Assembly: GCF_900156395.1 (NCBI RefSeq)
Contig: NZ_FTNL01000021.1
Coordinates: 1 to 64,000, forward strand
Source of the DNA: Fluoribacter gormanii
GTDB taxonomy: Bacteria; Pseudomonadota; Gammaproteobacteria; Legionellales; Legionellaceae
DNA: 64,000 nucleotides
Direction: 5' to 3'
Below the pieces are notes generated by a model. It had not been told where the DNA came from, did not search any database, and saw nothing but the letters and a program-made list of their open reading frames with translations. Numbering within the stretch: position 1 is the stretch's first letter; every line of letters starts with the position of its first letter. Positions 19,038 to 28,196 of this stretch are shown in pieces. A program made the translations under genes and the position numbers.

Positions 19038-20488
19038 TAACTAATCCATTGATTCTGTCTAAATAGTTCCTTAGCGCTTTCGACTCCAGGCTGATCAAAT
19101 GAATTTATATTCCAAATAACACCCTGGACAAAAATTTTATGTTCATATAAAGCAATTAGTGAGCCAAGAGTTCGCGGAGAGCAATCGCTCATGGAGAGAA
19201 GATTTACAGGGATTTCTCCTGGAATGTAACTGTGAGGATTCTCACTATGATTACCACCTTTTATTAATACTTCTTTGTGAGCATGACATATTTTATTAAT
19301 AACATTATCATCGAAAGCACGAAGATAAATTAAATCAGCTGCTATTTTATTCGTTCCTTGACACAATAGCTGGTAGTAACTGTGTTGTGCATGATTACCC
19401 AAGCCACCCCAGATAATGGGGCCTGTCGAGTAATCTACTCTACGACCCTGTTTGTTTATAGATTTCCCATTACTTTCCATATCAAGTTGTTGAAGATAGG
19501 GAACAAAATATTGTAAGTCTTGGGAATAAGTCATAACTAACAAGTTATGAATGTTTAAAAAATTAATGTTCCATATTCCTAACAATGCCATTAGAACGGG
19601 TAGGTTTTTAGTAAAATGTTCCGTACAGAAATGCATATCCATATGGTATGCCCCAGCAAGGATTTCTGAAAAATGTTCAAAACCGATGGCAATACAGGAA
19701 ATTAAATTAATTGCCGAGCAGAATGAATAGCGTCCTCCAACCCAATCCCATATAGGAAGAATGGTTTCAAACCCTATTTCTTCTGCTTTCTTAACATTTG
19801 CGGTGATTGCAATAAAATGTTGATTAAAATGTTGTTTTTGATTAATCCACGATAAGGCCTTTTGGAAATGAGATAATGTTTCCGGTGTGGTAAATGACTT
19901 CGAGGAAATAATAAATAGCGTGGTTTCGGGATTTAGTTTTTTAGTCACACGTGCAAATGCGTTTGGATCTAAATCGGAAATAAAATGAAACTCTAATTTG
20001 TCCGTTACTAAATCACTTAATGCATTGATACAAAAAAATGGGCCAAGCATAGAGCCACCTATACCTATATTAACTACATCAGTAATAGGTTTTCCGGAAT
20101 AGCCAAGCCACTCTCCATTTCTAATTTTTGTAGAAATAAGCTTCATCGTGTTACGAACATTGACTATATCAGCAACAATATTTCGCTCATTAACTAATAT
20201 GACCTTATTGTCCGGGGCACGAAGAGCTGTATGTAAGGCTGGCCTATTTTCGGTATTGTTAATAGGCTTTCCACTCATCATGGCATTAATGTTTTCATGC
20301 AGATTGCATTCATTGGCAAGTTCAACAAGTGAATCCATAATCTGGGGATTGATGTGTTGTCCACCATAATCCAGAGTCATGTTGTCACTAGATATAGAGA
20401 AAATTTTTGCTTCTGGATTTTGACTATTGTATGTTTTTGCCAATTTTTCAAGTTTCTTCCAGGCGTTCATTTTCGTAAGTTGTTCCAT
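19037..20488 (-). CDS. pgi: Glucose-6-phosphate isomerase
   Basis: Interconverts glucose-6-phosphate and fructose-6-phosphate. The protein of about 483 residues carries the sugar-phosphate-binding GIGGSMLGPFF (near 135), SSKSFTTPET, WDWVGGRYS and the C-terminal QGVIWNINSFDQPGVE signature. Shorter than E. coli Pgi (549) but in the range of Legionella-type enzymes. I start at the ATG at 20488 (MEQLTKM); ATG 20494 and TTG 20500 are in frame too, and no strong SD decides between them. It sits between galU and bcsC with almost no spacing, linking hexose-phosphate supply to cellulose export. Confidence 0.93.
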   Translation of the reverse strand: MEQLTKMNAWKKLEKLAKTYNSQNPEAKIFSISSDNMTLDYGGQHINPQIMDSLVELANECNLHENINAMMSGKPINNTENRPALHTALRAPDNKVILVNERNIVADIVNVRNTMKLISTKIRNGEWLGYSGKPITDVVNIGIGGSMLGPFFCINALSDLVTDKLEFHFISDLDPNAFARVTKKLNPETTLFIISSKSFTTPETLSHFQKALSWINQKQHFNQHFIAITANVKKAEEIGFETILPIWDWVGGRYSFCSAINLISCIAIGFEHFSEILAGAYHMDMHFCTEHFTKNLPVLMALLGIWNINFLNIHNLLVMTYSQDLQYFVPYLQQLDMESNGKSINKQGRRVDYSTGPIIWGGLGNHAQHSYYQLLCQGTNKIAADLIYLRAFDDNVINKICHAHKEVLIKGGNHSENPHSYIPGEIPVNLLSMSDCSPRTLGSLIALYEHKIFVQGVIWNINSFDQPGVESAKELFRQNQWIS

Positions 20489-20510
20489 ATACATTCTCAA
20501 TCAAAATTAT

Positions 20511-21383
20511 TTAAGTTAAAAGCCACTCGGAAAAATTTTTCCCCTCAGTAGGGTGCTCTTTTCCTAAGTCTACATTCGCTTTAAGAAAACCGAGGACACT
20601 CCCACAGTCATATCGTTTTCCTTCATAAGGCAATGCTAAAACAGTTTCCTTTTTTACTAAACCATTAATTGCATCAGTTAATTGAATTTCTTTATGTCCC
20701 ATTCGGGGCAACATTCTGATTTGCTCGAAAATACCTGGGGTTAAAACATAACGGCCAACGATCGCAATATTTGATGCAGCAAGGTGAGGTTTAGGTTTTT
20801 CCTCCAGATGGTGTATGCTCAAAAGGTCTTGTTCCCAAGGCGCACCTTGAATAATACCATAACACTCTGTTAATTCTTGAGGGACATTTTCTACTGCGAT
20901 AATACTATGACCGTATCGCTCATGCATTCGGGTTAATTGTTGGATAACAGGTGTTGTATTTGTCATTAAGTCATCAGCCAGAATTACAGCAAACGCCTCA
21001 TTGCAAACGATTTGTTCAACACATAAAACGGCATGTCCCAGACCAAGGGGTTTTGCCTGACGCACATAAAAACATTCCATGTCATCAGGTGTTACTGATT
21101 TAACTATTGATAAAAGTTCATTTTTATGATGAAGCTCTAGTTCATTTTCAAGCTGATAGGCAAGATCAAAATGATCTTCAATGGCACGCTTATTATGACA
21201 CGTGACAAAGATCATTTGGCGTATCCCGGCAGCATAAGCTTCTTCAACTGCATATTGAATCAAGGGTTTGTTGACTACAGTTAGCATCTCTTTGGGAGCT
21301 GCTTTTGTTGCGGGTAGAAATCGCGTGCCTAAACCAGCTACAGGAAATACTGCTTTTCGTATTCGTGGAAATGTTGCATTCAT
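20511..21383 (-). CDS. galU: UTP-glucose-1-phosphate uridylyltransferase GalU
   Basis: Makes UDP-glucose, the substrate of BcsA and of surface glycans. The nucleotidyltransferase motif AVFPVAGLGTRFLPATKAAP, VVNKPLIQYAVEEA and LGLGHAVLC are intact. I choose the ATG at 21383 (MNATFPRIRK), giving 290 residues and an N-terminus that aligns with E. coli GalU; an upstream ATG at 21398 is possible, and the far longer frame from 21512 has a poor, AT-rich leader. First gene of galU-pgi-bcsC, divergent from truD. Confidence 0.93.
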   Translation of the reverse strand: MNATFPRIRKAVFPVAGLGTRFLPATKAAPKEMLTVVNKPLIQYAVEEAYAAGIRQMIFVTCHNKRAIEDHFDLAYQLENELELHHKNELLSIVKSVTPDDMECFYVRQAKPLGLGHAVLCVEQIVCNEAFAVILADDLMTNTTPVIQQLTRMHERYGHSIIAVENVPQELTECYGIIQGAPWEQDLLSIHHLEEKPKPHLAASNIAIVGRYVLTPGIFEQIRMLPRMGHKEIQLTDAINGLVKKETVLALPYEGKRYDCGSVLGFLKANVDLGKEHPTEGKNFSEWLLT

Positions 21384-21524
21384 TGCTAATCTATCCATTT
21401 TGTAACAATTAATATAAATTGTGCAGAAAAATTTTAAGTATGCACTTAATATTTTTTGATTTATATAGTTTTTTATCAAATTTTTGGTAAAAGGTAGAGT
21501 AAATTTCAGCAAGGGTTGTTGTCA

Positions 21525-22547
21525 ATGAATTCTTTAGATTGGTCGTATGTTAACGGACTCCCAAATTCCACTTCATATTTTAAATGTACTCCAGAAGATT
21601 TCCAGGTAAATGAGTTTTTTGATAGTCCATTTTCTGGAGAAGGTGAACATATTGTCCTGAAAATAGAAAAAAAAGGCTTAACTACTACAGAAGTGGTTAA
21701 ATCATTGGCAAAACTGGTTCATAAGCCAGAAAAATCAATTGGTTATGCGGGTTTAAAAGACAGACAAGCACTGACTACCCAATGGTTGAGTGTTCACGCT
21801 CCGGGGGAGCTGATTCCAGAAATTGCACAACTTGCGGCACCTGGTTGGCGCATTTTAGAATGCACGCGCCATCATAAAAAACTGAAACCGGGTTTTTTAA
21901 CTGGAAATCAGTTTATTGTGCGTTTGCGCGAAATCTCTCATCAAGAAGATTTACTCGAACGCATCGAACGGATTAAAAAGCATGGTGTTCCTAACTACTT
22001 TGGAGAACAGCGATTTGGTCACAATGCAGGCAATATATTAAAAGCAGAAGCGATGCTTGTTCGGGGGCATAAAGTCAAAGACCGATTCTTACGGGGCATG
22101 TATTGTTCTGCCGCACGTTCATGGATTTACAATTTGATTTTATCGCATCGTGTTATGGAACAATGCTGGAATAGGCCCCTGCCTGGTGATGTGATGCAAC
22201 TTCAAGGATCAAACAGTATTTTTGTTATCGATCGTGTTGATAATCAAATCATTCAAAGGATTCAAGATAAAGATATTTCTCCTGCGAGCCCCTTACCTGG
22301 AAAAAGTAAATACAAAGTCAAAGGTGAAGCATTACAATTGATTAATAAAATTTATCTCGATTGGCAACCCTGGTTAGCAGGTTTGGAGCATTATGGCTTG
22401 GAGGAGGATTGGCGTGCTAATATCCTCCATGTAAAGCATCTTAGCTGTTTGCTCAAAGATAATTGGGCGGAGTTATCTTTTAGCCTACCTGCCGGAGCTT
22501 ATGCCACAGCCATATTACGTGAATTAACTCTTTATCAGAGTGGATAA
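21525..22547 (+). CDS. truD: tRNA pseudouridine(13) synthase TruD
   Basis: Modifies U13 of tRNA-Glu. The 340 residues include the family signature [17 protein letters not shown] (about 75-91) with the catalytic Asp in [19 protein letters not shown] and the C-terminal [11 protein letters not shown]. The start at the ATG 21525 is supported by AAGGG nine bases upstream; two TTG codons in frame upstream are not needed. Divergent from galU with about 140 bp between. Confidence 0.95.
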   Translation: MNSLDWSYVNGLPNSTSYFKCTPEDFQVNEFFDSPFSGEGEHIVLKIEKKGLTTTEVVKSLAKLVHKPEKSIGYAGLKDRQALTTQWLSVHAPGELIPEIAQLAAPGWRILECTRHHKKLKPGFLTGNQFIVRLREISHQEDLLERIERIKKHGVPNYFGEQRFGHNAGNILKAEAMLVRGHKVKDRFLRGMYCSAARSWIYNLILSHRVMEQCWNRPLPGDVMQLQGSNSIFVIDRVDNQIIQRIQDKDISPASPLPGKSKYKVKGEALQLINKIYLDWQPWLAGLEHYGLEEDWRANILHVKHLSCLLKDNWAELSFSLPAGAYATAILRELTLYQSG

Positions 22548-22679
22548 TCTATGGGGTAGCTAAGAAGTGATTTATTCTTGATTTGGCTCTTATAGCAAGA
22601 ATTGTTTATAGCTTGATCCTATTGTTTTATGCAAACGAACTATACTTTCATTAATAGAATGATAGATAGGAAGTATTGA

Positions 22680-25313
22680 ATGGGTAGAGAAGAATTATTC
22701 AAAGCCGCAATAAAACAGGGAAATTTGGTTCAATTCGCGAAGCTCATGTCCAGCGTGTATGAAGAAAATTTTCTAATGACTGATGAAAACGGCAATACAC
22801 TTGCGCATCTGGCTGCAATTTATGATCAGCCGGAAATTCTCAAAGTGCTTATCAGAAAAGCAGAGGAATTAGATAGTTCAATATTTGAAATTACCAATAG
22901 CAATGGATTTACCCCTCTTGAGTGTTGTTATTTGCATTCATCATTAAAGGCGATGTTATTATTAGAATCTAATTCTCAACTAAGTTCCTCTACGAACCTG
23001 ATTGTCTCAAAACAGTATGATAGATTGAAGGGCTTGCCTCCAAGTGGTTTGCATAGGAAAGGGCTCGAAAAAATTGCCCTGGTTGCGAGTGCATTAGGCG
23101 ATGTTACTGCAATGCAGATCCTTTTGAATATAACAAGAAACAAAGAAAATTTACTTCGTTATCAAACTAAAGATGGTTGGTCTGGAGTGCATTTCGCCGC
23201 ATCTAATGATCGATTAGATATAATTAAATTATTTCCTGAAGAATTTGCCGCGAAAGTTACAGACAATGATGGTAATACTCCTTTAATGGTTGCTGCTGGA
23301 AGGGGAAATTTAAACATTATCGAATATCTACTTGAAAAAGGGGCGGACCTGCATCAAAGCAATAATCATGGTGAAAGTGCCGTTATTTTTGCTGTTGAAA
23401 ATGGACAATTAAATACACTTAAATTTTTAGATGAAAAAGGTGTAGACCTGACAATTGTGAATAATAAGGGTGAAAATCCTTTGCTCGTAGCCGCAAAAAA
23501 TGGTCATTTAGCATGTGTCTCGTATCTGTTGGATCGTGGTTTCTCTGCAGATTTGAAAGACAACCAAGGGAAAACTGCTTTTCAACTTGCATTAGAGACG
23601 TCTCAACTTGAGATCGCTGATTTACTAGTGGCTGGTAGTACTTCAAATGAAAAAGACCATGCTTTGATTGATGCCGTAAATAGAGGAGATTTAGCAGCGG
23701 TACAGTGGCTAGTGGAACATGGCGCTTCTTTGGCGGCGATGGATACATTTCAGATGACTCCTCTGCTGTTAGCGGCCCACATGGGTAATATAAAATTAGT
23801 TGATTATTTTCTGAGTTTAGATCCTTCACCTGTTCATGATAAGGATAGTGAGGGTGATAATATATTGTTTGTGGCAATAAAAAGTCGTCATACTTCTCTT
23901 GTAGAACATTTAGTTACAGAAGGTCTTTTTTCACTGGAAGAAAGAAATTCTCAAGGAAAAACTCCATTATTAGTAGCCGCAGAAATCAATTCCGAGGAAC
24001 TTGTCGAGCTCTTGCACCAAAAAGGTAGTTCATTGGAAGAAGAGGATGAAGAAGGAAATACAGCATTTCATTTGTTGCTCGCTAAAGAGTATTTGGGAAA
24101 TGCTATGAGTTACATTTATACTCAAAGTCCTGATTTACTCCTGAAAAAAAATCATAAAGGAGAATCACCCATACATACAGCGATTAGGCATAAGCACAGT
24201 TATGAAATAGAGAGAATACTGGGTTTAGTCAGTTTAGAGCCTGAGAAAAGAACAGAGTTGCTTGAGTTAAGAGATGCTCAGGGGAACACCGCTTTGTTGT
24301 CGGCTGTTGAATCTCATAATTTTGAGGCCATACCAATCTTGAGGAAAGCAGAAGCCGATCTCTTAGCCAAAAACGATAAAGGTCAATCGGTTATTACCAT
24401 TACACCATTGAATACCTTCCCTCAGGAAACACTTAAACTATTTTTTGATGCGTATCATCTTGATTATAGAGAATATTATGCCAGGCGAAGACTATACTTT
24501 ATTTTCGGTGGAGAAAAGTTGAATGAAGCTCTTAAATTTCCTAACGCGGATGTCAAATTTGGTTCGGGTCTATTCGATGAAGGGGTTCGGATTCTTGATG
24601 GCTATTTAAATGATTTTATTCGAGACAAACATCCAGAATATGCTTCACAATTCAAACCTTTATTGGCTGCGTTAGATAAACTGCAATCTGATACCACAGT
24701 TGAGGATATATTAAATCAATTAAATAGCGAAGAAATGGTTTTTCAGGCAACGGGTTTTACTGGTCATGGTGTTCTTGCCACTTTGAAAAATATGTCAGGT
24801 GAACATATGAAACTATCGCTTGCTGAGCGAGGTGCTCGGGTAGGTGGCGCTCCTTTTTTAAATGATGAAAGCAAAAAATTTGCAGCGGTTCGCTCTATTA
24901 TCGTTCCTAAAGAAAAACGTCAGCAAGTGATTGAGCTTTTATATCAAGCCAAAAACTCACCACAGGCAGAAGGAGTGGATATTCTGTTTAAGCAAATACC
25001 TGAATTTGTAGGCGAACCCTATCAGTTCTCCTCTATTTATCAGAAAAAATTTATGGATATTTGTTTTTATAGTAATCCCAAAACAGGTTTATATGAGCAA
25101 TTTATTGAAATTCTAGGCGATGAGAAGGGAAGAGCCTTTTACAAGGAGTTTGAACTCTATATGCGAGAACAGGAGTTAGAACACTATAAAGAACTCCATA
25201 AACTAACTCATCCAGGGGAGAGCTTACAGGAAAATCCAATCATTGTTGAAGCTGAGGAACTCATTGAAAATAGGCAGGAGGCAATTCATACATCCTTAAC
25301 GCACTTAAAGTGA
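22680..25313 (+). CDS. Large ankyrin-repeat protein, possible Dot/Icm effector
   Basis: An 877-residue soluble protein. Residues 1 to about 600 are tandem ankyrin repeats, roughly a dozen, many with near-consensus cores such as DNDGNTPLMVAAGRGNLNII and NNKGENPLLVAAKNGHLACV. The last 280 residues form a different helical domain I do not recognise, with a Glu-rich stretch near the C-terminus (VEAEELIENRQE), similar to the E-rich signals of some Dot/Icm substrates. There is no signal peptide or membrane span. TAGGAAG lies before the ATG. It sits between truD and the bcsQ relic/bcsA, where bcsQ would be expected. Host-directed function is inferred from the family, not shown. Confidence 0.88.
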   Translation: MGREELFKAAIKQGNLVQFAKLMSSVYEENFLMTDENGNTLAHLAAIYDQPEILKVLIRKAEELDSSIFEITNSNGFTPLECCYLHSSLKAMLLLESNSQLSSSTNLIVSKQYDRLKGLPPSGLHRKGLEKIALVASALGDVTAMQILLNITRNKENLLRYQTKDGWSGVHFAASNDRLDIIKLFPEEFAAKVTDNDGNTPLMVAAGRGNLNIIEYLLEKGADLHQSNNHGESAVIFAVENGQLNTLKFLDEKGVDLTIVNNKGENPLLVAAKNGHLACVSYLLDRGFSADLKDNQGKTAFQLALETSQLEIADLLVAGSTSNEKDHALIDAVNRGDLAAVQWLVEHGASLAAMDTFQMTPLLLAAHMGNIKLVDYFLSLDPSPVHDKDSEGDNILFVAIKSRHTSLVEHLVTEGLFSLEERNSQGKTPLLVAAEINSEELVELLHQKGSSLEEEDEEGNTAFHLLLAKEYLGNAMSYIYTQSPDLLLKKNHKGESPIHTAIRHKHSYEIERILGLVSLEPEKRTELLELRDAQGNTALLSAVESHNFEAIPILRKAEADLLAKNDKGQSVITITPLNTFPQETLKLFFDAYHLDYREYYARRRLYFIFGGEKLNEALKFPNADVKFGSGLFDEGVRILDGYLNDFIRDKHPEYASQFKPLLAALDKLQSDTTVEDILNQLNSEEMVFQATGFTGHGVLATLKNMSGEHMKLSLAERGARVGGAPFLNDESKKFAAVRSIIVPKEKRQQVIELLYQAKNSPQAEGVDILFKQIPEFVGEPYQFSSIYQKKFMDICFYSNPKTGLYEQFIEILGDEKGRAFYKEFELYMREQELEHYKELHKLTHPGESLQENPIIVEAEELIENRQEAIHTSLTHLK

Positions 25314-25390
25314 TGCCAGGGGGGAGCTTGAGTGAAATACATATCGTTGCTCGAGAAATCGAACAGTAAAACTCCTGTTTCGCTTTGTAG

Positions 25391-25576
25391 AACTCAGACC
25401 ACAATAAATTCAACGTAACATACTGGATAAAATTGCTTTTTTTCTCAAAGAAGGCTATGTTTGATGAGGAATCGGTAACCTCGATTGCTGTGGGCCTGAC
25501 TTGCGTGCATTCTTATCAGGAAATCAATGCATTAGCCAATTGGTGCATGAGCTATGATTTTGGAAATACAAAATGA
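25391..25576 (+). pseudogene. bcsQ: Decayed 3' end of bcsQ, overlapping the bcsA start
   Basis: An open stretch with no start near its beginning ends in AYQ-like residues and QEINALANWCMSYDFGNTK before TGA at 25574-25576. This resembles, from memory, the C-terminal EEILTLANWCLLNY of E. coli BcsQ, the MinD-like ATPase normally encoded just before bcsA. Upstream FDEESVTSIAVG may match its DEAMAECLA region. The P-loop half is gone; stops occur upstream in all frames. The TGA overlaps the bcsA ATG (ATGA), the coupling expected for an old bcsQ-bcsA junction. An ATG at 25457 could still give a 39-residue peptide. Confidence 0.6.
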
Positions 25577-28152
25577 GTAACGTCTTGTATTTACTTTTAT
25601 CTCATAATACATATAAAAAAGTTGAAAAAATTTACCATCATTTTCGGCGACATCAAACTTCATTTTTTACTACAACGTGTATTATTTTATCCCAACTCAT
25701 AGGCTGGACTTTTTTAAGACTGGAGTCACGTTGTTGGCAAATGATACGCAAGAATCATCACTATTGGTTCCCACATATTTCAAGGAAACATCCTCGTTCC
25801 GGAGACATGTTTCGTTATTTAATTCAAATCTTATGGTTCACTTTGTTCTTTCCAGTATCAAGTAGAAAAACGTCTTATGATACAAATACTTTTTTGAAAA
25901 GAATCCTTGATTATTACTATTCCCGGATAGAACAACTACCCTCAAAGATTAAAGCCAGTAAAGTGACGGAGAAAACTGTAAAGCATTTTGGACAAGCAAA
26001 TAATATTGTACGCCGTGTATTGTTTATTACATTGAGTATTTTTTCAGCCATGTTGCTATTAATTTGTATTACTCAACCATTTGCACCAATAGCACAGTTT
26101 ATTTTCGTAGTGCTCCTATGGGTGATGGCTATGAGTATCCGTAAAATTCCTGGTCGTGTAAGTACTGTTATGCTTGTGGTTCTTTCTGTGATTGTTTCAT
26201 GTCGTTATTTGTGGTGGAGGTACGCATATACATTGGTCTGGGATGATACCGCAAGTGTTGTATTTGGAAGCTTGCTTATCTTGGCTGAAACGTATATCTG
26301 GCTTGTGATGGTGTTGGGATATTTTCAAAGTCTTTGGCCATTGCATCGCCAGCCTGTACCATTGCCCGTTGATCATTCTACATGGCCTACTGTAGATATT
26401 ATGTTCGCAACTTATAATGAAGATCTTAGTATAATAAAACCAGGGATATACTCTGCTTTGGGTGTGGATTGGCCTAAAGAAAAACTTAATATATATATTC
26501 TGGATGATGGTAATCGTCCCGAATTCAAAGCATTTGCTGAGGAAGTCGGTGTACATTATATAGCGCGTCCTTACCATGAACATGCAAAAGCAGGAAATAT
26601 CAATTATGCTCTGAAGCAGACGATTGGTGAGCTGGTGGCAATTTTTGATTGCGACTACGTGATTACCAATCCTTTTTTGCAATTGACTGTAGGTTGGTTT
26701 TTAAAAGACCCTAATCTTGCCATCTTACAAACCCCACATCACTTTTTCTCACCGGATCCTTTTGAGCGCAATTTGAAATCTTTTCGCAAAACACCCAATG
26801 AAAGTGCCTTATTTTATGGCGTAGTTCAAGATGGAAATGATACGTGGAATGCAACTTATTTTTGCGGTTCGTGTGGTATTTTACGCCGTTCGGCATTGGA
26901 AAAGATTGGTGGTATGGCAGTAGAAAGTGTGACCGAAGATGCTCATACCTCATTACGACTGCAACGTCTCGGTTATAACTCTGCTTACATTCGAATTCCA
27001 TTAGCGGCAGGCCTGGCAACGGAAAGCCTTGCGAATCATGTCGCTCAACGTATTCGATGGGCGCGTGGCATGATACAGATTTTGCGTATGGATAATCCCT
27101 TGTTTGGTAAAGGATTATCCGTAGGGCAAAGACTTTGCTATTTTAATTCAATGTTGCATTTTCTTTCTGGTCTTCCTCGCTTAATTTTTTACATCACCCC
27201 TGCGGCATTTTTAATTTTCAACGCTTACGTAGTCTATGCATCTGGAGTGATGATATTGCTTTATGCTATACCCCATATTGTTCATGCAGTATTGACGAAT
27301 AACCAAATTCAAGGACGGTTCCGTCATTTCCTATGGAATGAAATCTATGAAACTGTTATGGCCTGGTATATTGCAGTACCTACAACCATGGCTTTAATCA
27401 ATCCACATAAGGGTCGATTTAACGTCACTCCCAAAGGAGATACTACTCCAGAAACGCATGTAGATTGGATGACTGCACGACCTTATATCACATTATTATG
27501 CATCAATATTGCTGGCTTGATCGCGGTAGGCTTTCGTTTGACATTTGATCCTGGGACAACAATTTTAGCTGTGCTTATAACTGCAACGTGGTCTTTATAT
27601 AATATAGCTATTCTTGGAGGGGCTCTTGGGGTAAGTATTGAAGCAAGGCAAAGACGCAAAGCACCTCGCGTAACTTTTGTTATGCCTGCAGCAATCAGGC
27701 GAGCTGATGGTCATCTATTTCAATGCACTTTGAGGGATTATTCCGATAAAGGGGTAGGGATAAAAATGGAGCAGGAGGACTTGCTTGACGAAGGAGAAGA
27801 GATAACTCTTCTCCTTAAACAGGGACAAGATGAATTTGCCTTCCCAGGAACCGTTGCCTATATATTTCATCGTATGGCAGGTATTCGATTACATGAGTTA
27901 TCTCTAAGACAAAACATTGACTTTATACAATGTACTTTCGCACGAGCGGATGTTTGGTCATCGTGGCAGGAAGAGTTTAGCCATGATAGGCCTCTTAAAA
28001 GTATGCGCGATGTATTTGCTCTGGACTTGCGTGGTTATTACGATATCATAGGATATACACCACGTAGAATTCAAAAAATACTCCTAGGCTTTACCAATGC
28101 AATTATTTGGATAGGGACATTTCTTCCTCATAAGCCTCAATTAAAAGAGTAA
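25573..28152 (+). CDS. bcsA: Cellulose synthase catalytic subunit BcsA with PilZ domain
   Basis: Processive inner-membrane glycosyltransferase polymerising UDP-glucose into beta-1,4-glucan and threading it across the membrane. The 859 residues resemble E. coli-type BcsA (872). An N-terminal BcsA-specific segment and membrane helices precede the GT2 core, which has DDG (about 310), DCD (about 358), TED (about 453) and QRIRW (about 491). Further helices follow. A PilZ domain carries RRKAPR (about 693) and DYSDKGVGIK, the c-di-GMP-binding residues, so activation by c-di-GMP should be retained. All catalytic motifs are present. Translation is probably coupled to the bcsQ relic. Confidence 0.96.
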   Translation: MSNVLYLLLSHNTYKKVEKIYHHFRRHQTSFFTTTCIILSQLIGWTFLRLESRCWQMIRKNHHYWFPHISRKHPRSGDMFRYLIQILWFTLFFPVSSRKTSYDTNTFLKRILDYYYSRIEQLPSKIKASKVTEKTVKHFGQANNIVRRVLFITLSIFSAMLLLICITQPFAPIAQFIFVVLLWVMAMSIRKIPGRVSTVMLVVLSVIVSCRYLWWRYAYTLVWDDTASVVFGSLLILAETYIWLVMVLGYFQSLWPLHRQPVPLPVDHSTWPTVDIMFATYNEDLSIIKPGIYSALGVDWPKEKLNIYILDDGNRPEFKAFAEEVGVHYIARPYHEHAKAGNINYALKQTIGELVAIFDCDYVITNPFLQLTVGWFLKDPNLAILQTPHHFFSPDPFERNLKSFRKTPNESALFYGVVQDGNDTWNATYFCGSCGILRRSALEKIGGMAVESVTEDAHTSLRLQRLGYNSAYIRIPLAAGLATESLANHVAQRIRWARGMIQILRMDNPLFGKGLSVGQRLCYFNSMLHFLSGLPRLIFYITPAAFLIFNAYVVYASGVMILLYAIPHIVHAVLTNNQIQGRFRHFLWNEIYETVMAWYIAVPTTMALINPHKGRFNVTPKGDTTPETHVDWMTARPYITLLCINIAGLIAVGFRLTFDPGTTILAVLITATWSLYNIAILGGALGVSIEARQRRKAPRVTFVMPAAIRRADGHLFQCTLRDYSDKGVGIKMEQEDLLDEGEEITLLLKQGQDEFAFPGTVAYIFHRMAGIRLHELSLRQNIDFIQCTFARADVWSSWQEEFSHDRPLKSMRDVFALDLRGYYDIIGYTPRRIQKILLGFTNAIIWIGTFLPHKPQLKE

Positions 28153-28196
28153 TCTCTAATCATGGATTATTGAATTGAAATAAAATTTAAAAACTA

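Noticed and set aside
23419-23877. 152-aa reading frame opposite the ankyrin gene
   Set aside because: Its Tyr/His/Pro-rich translation is the reverse of conserved ankyrin codons; no ribosome site, no family.
26197-27019. Long reading frames opposite bcsA
   Set aside because: They oppose the most conserved catalytic part of bcsA and their composition is typical of antisense shadows.
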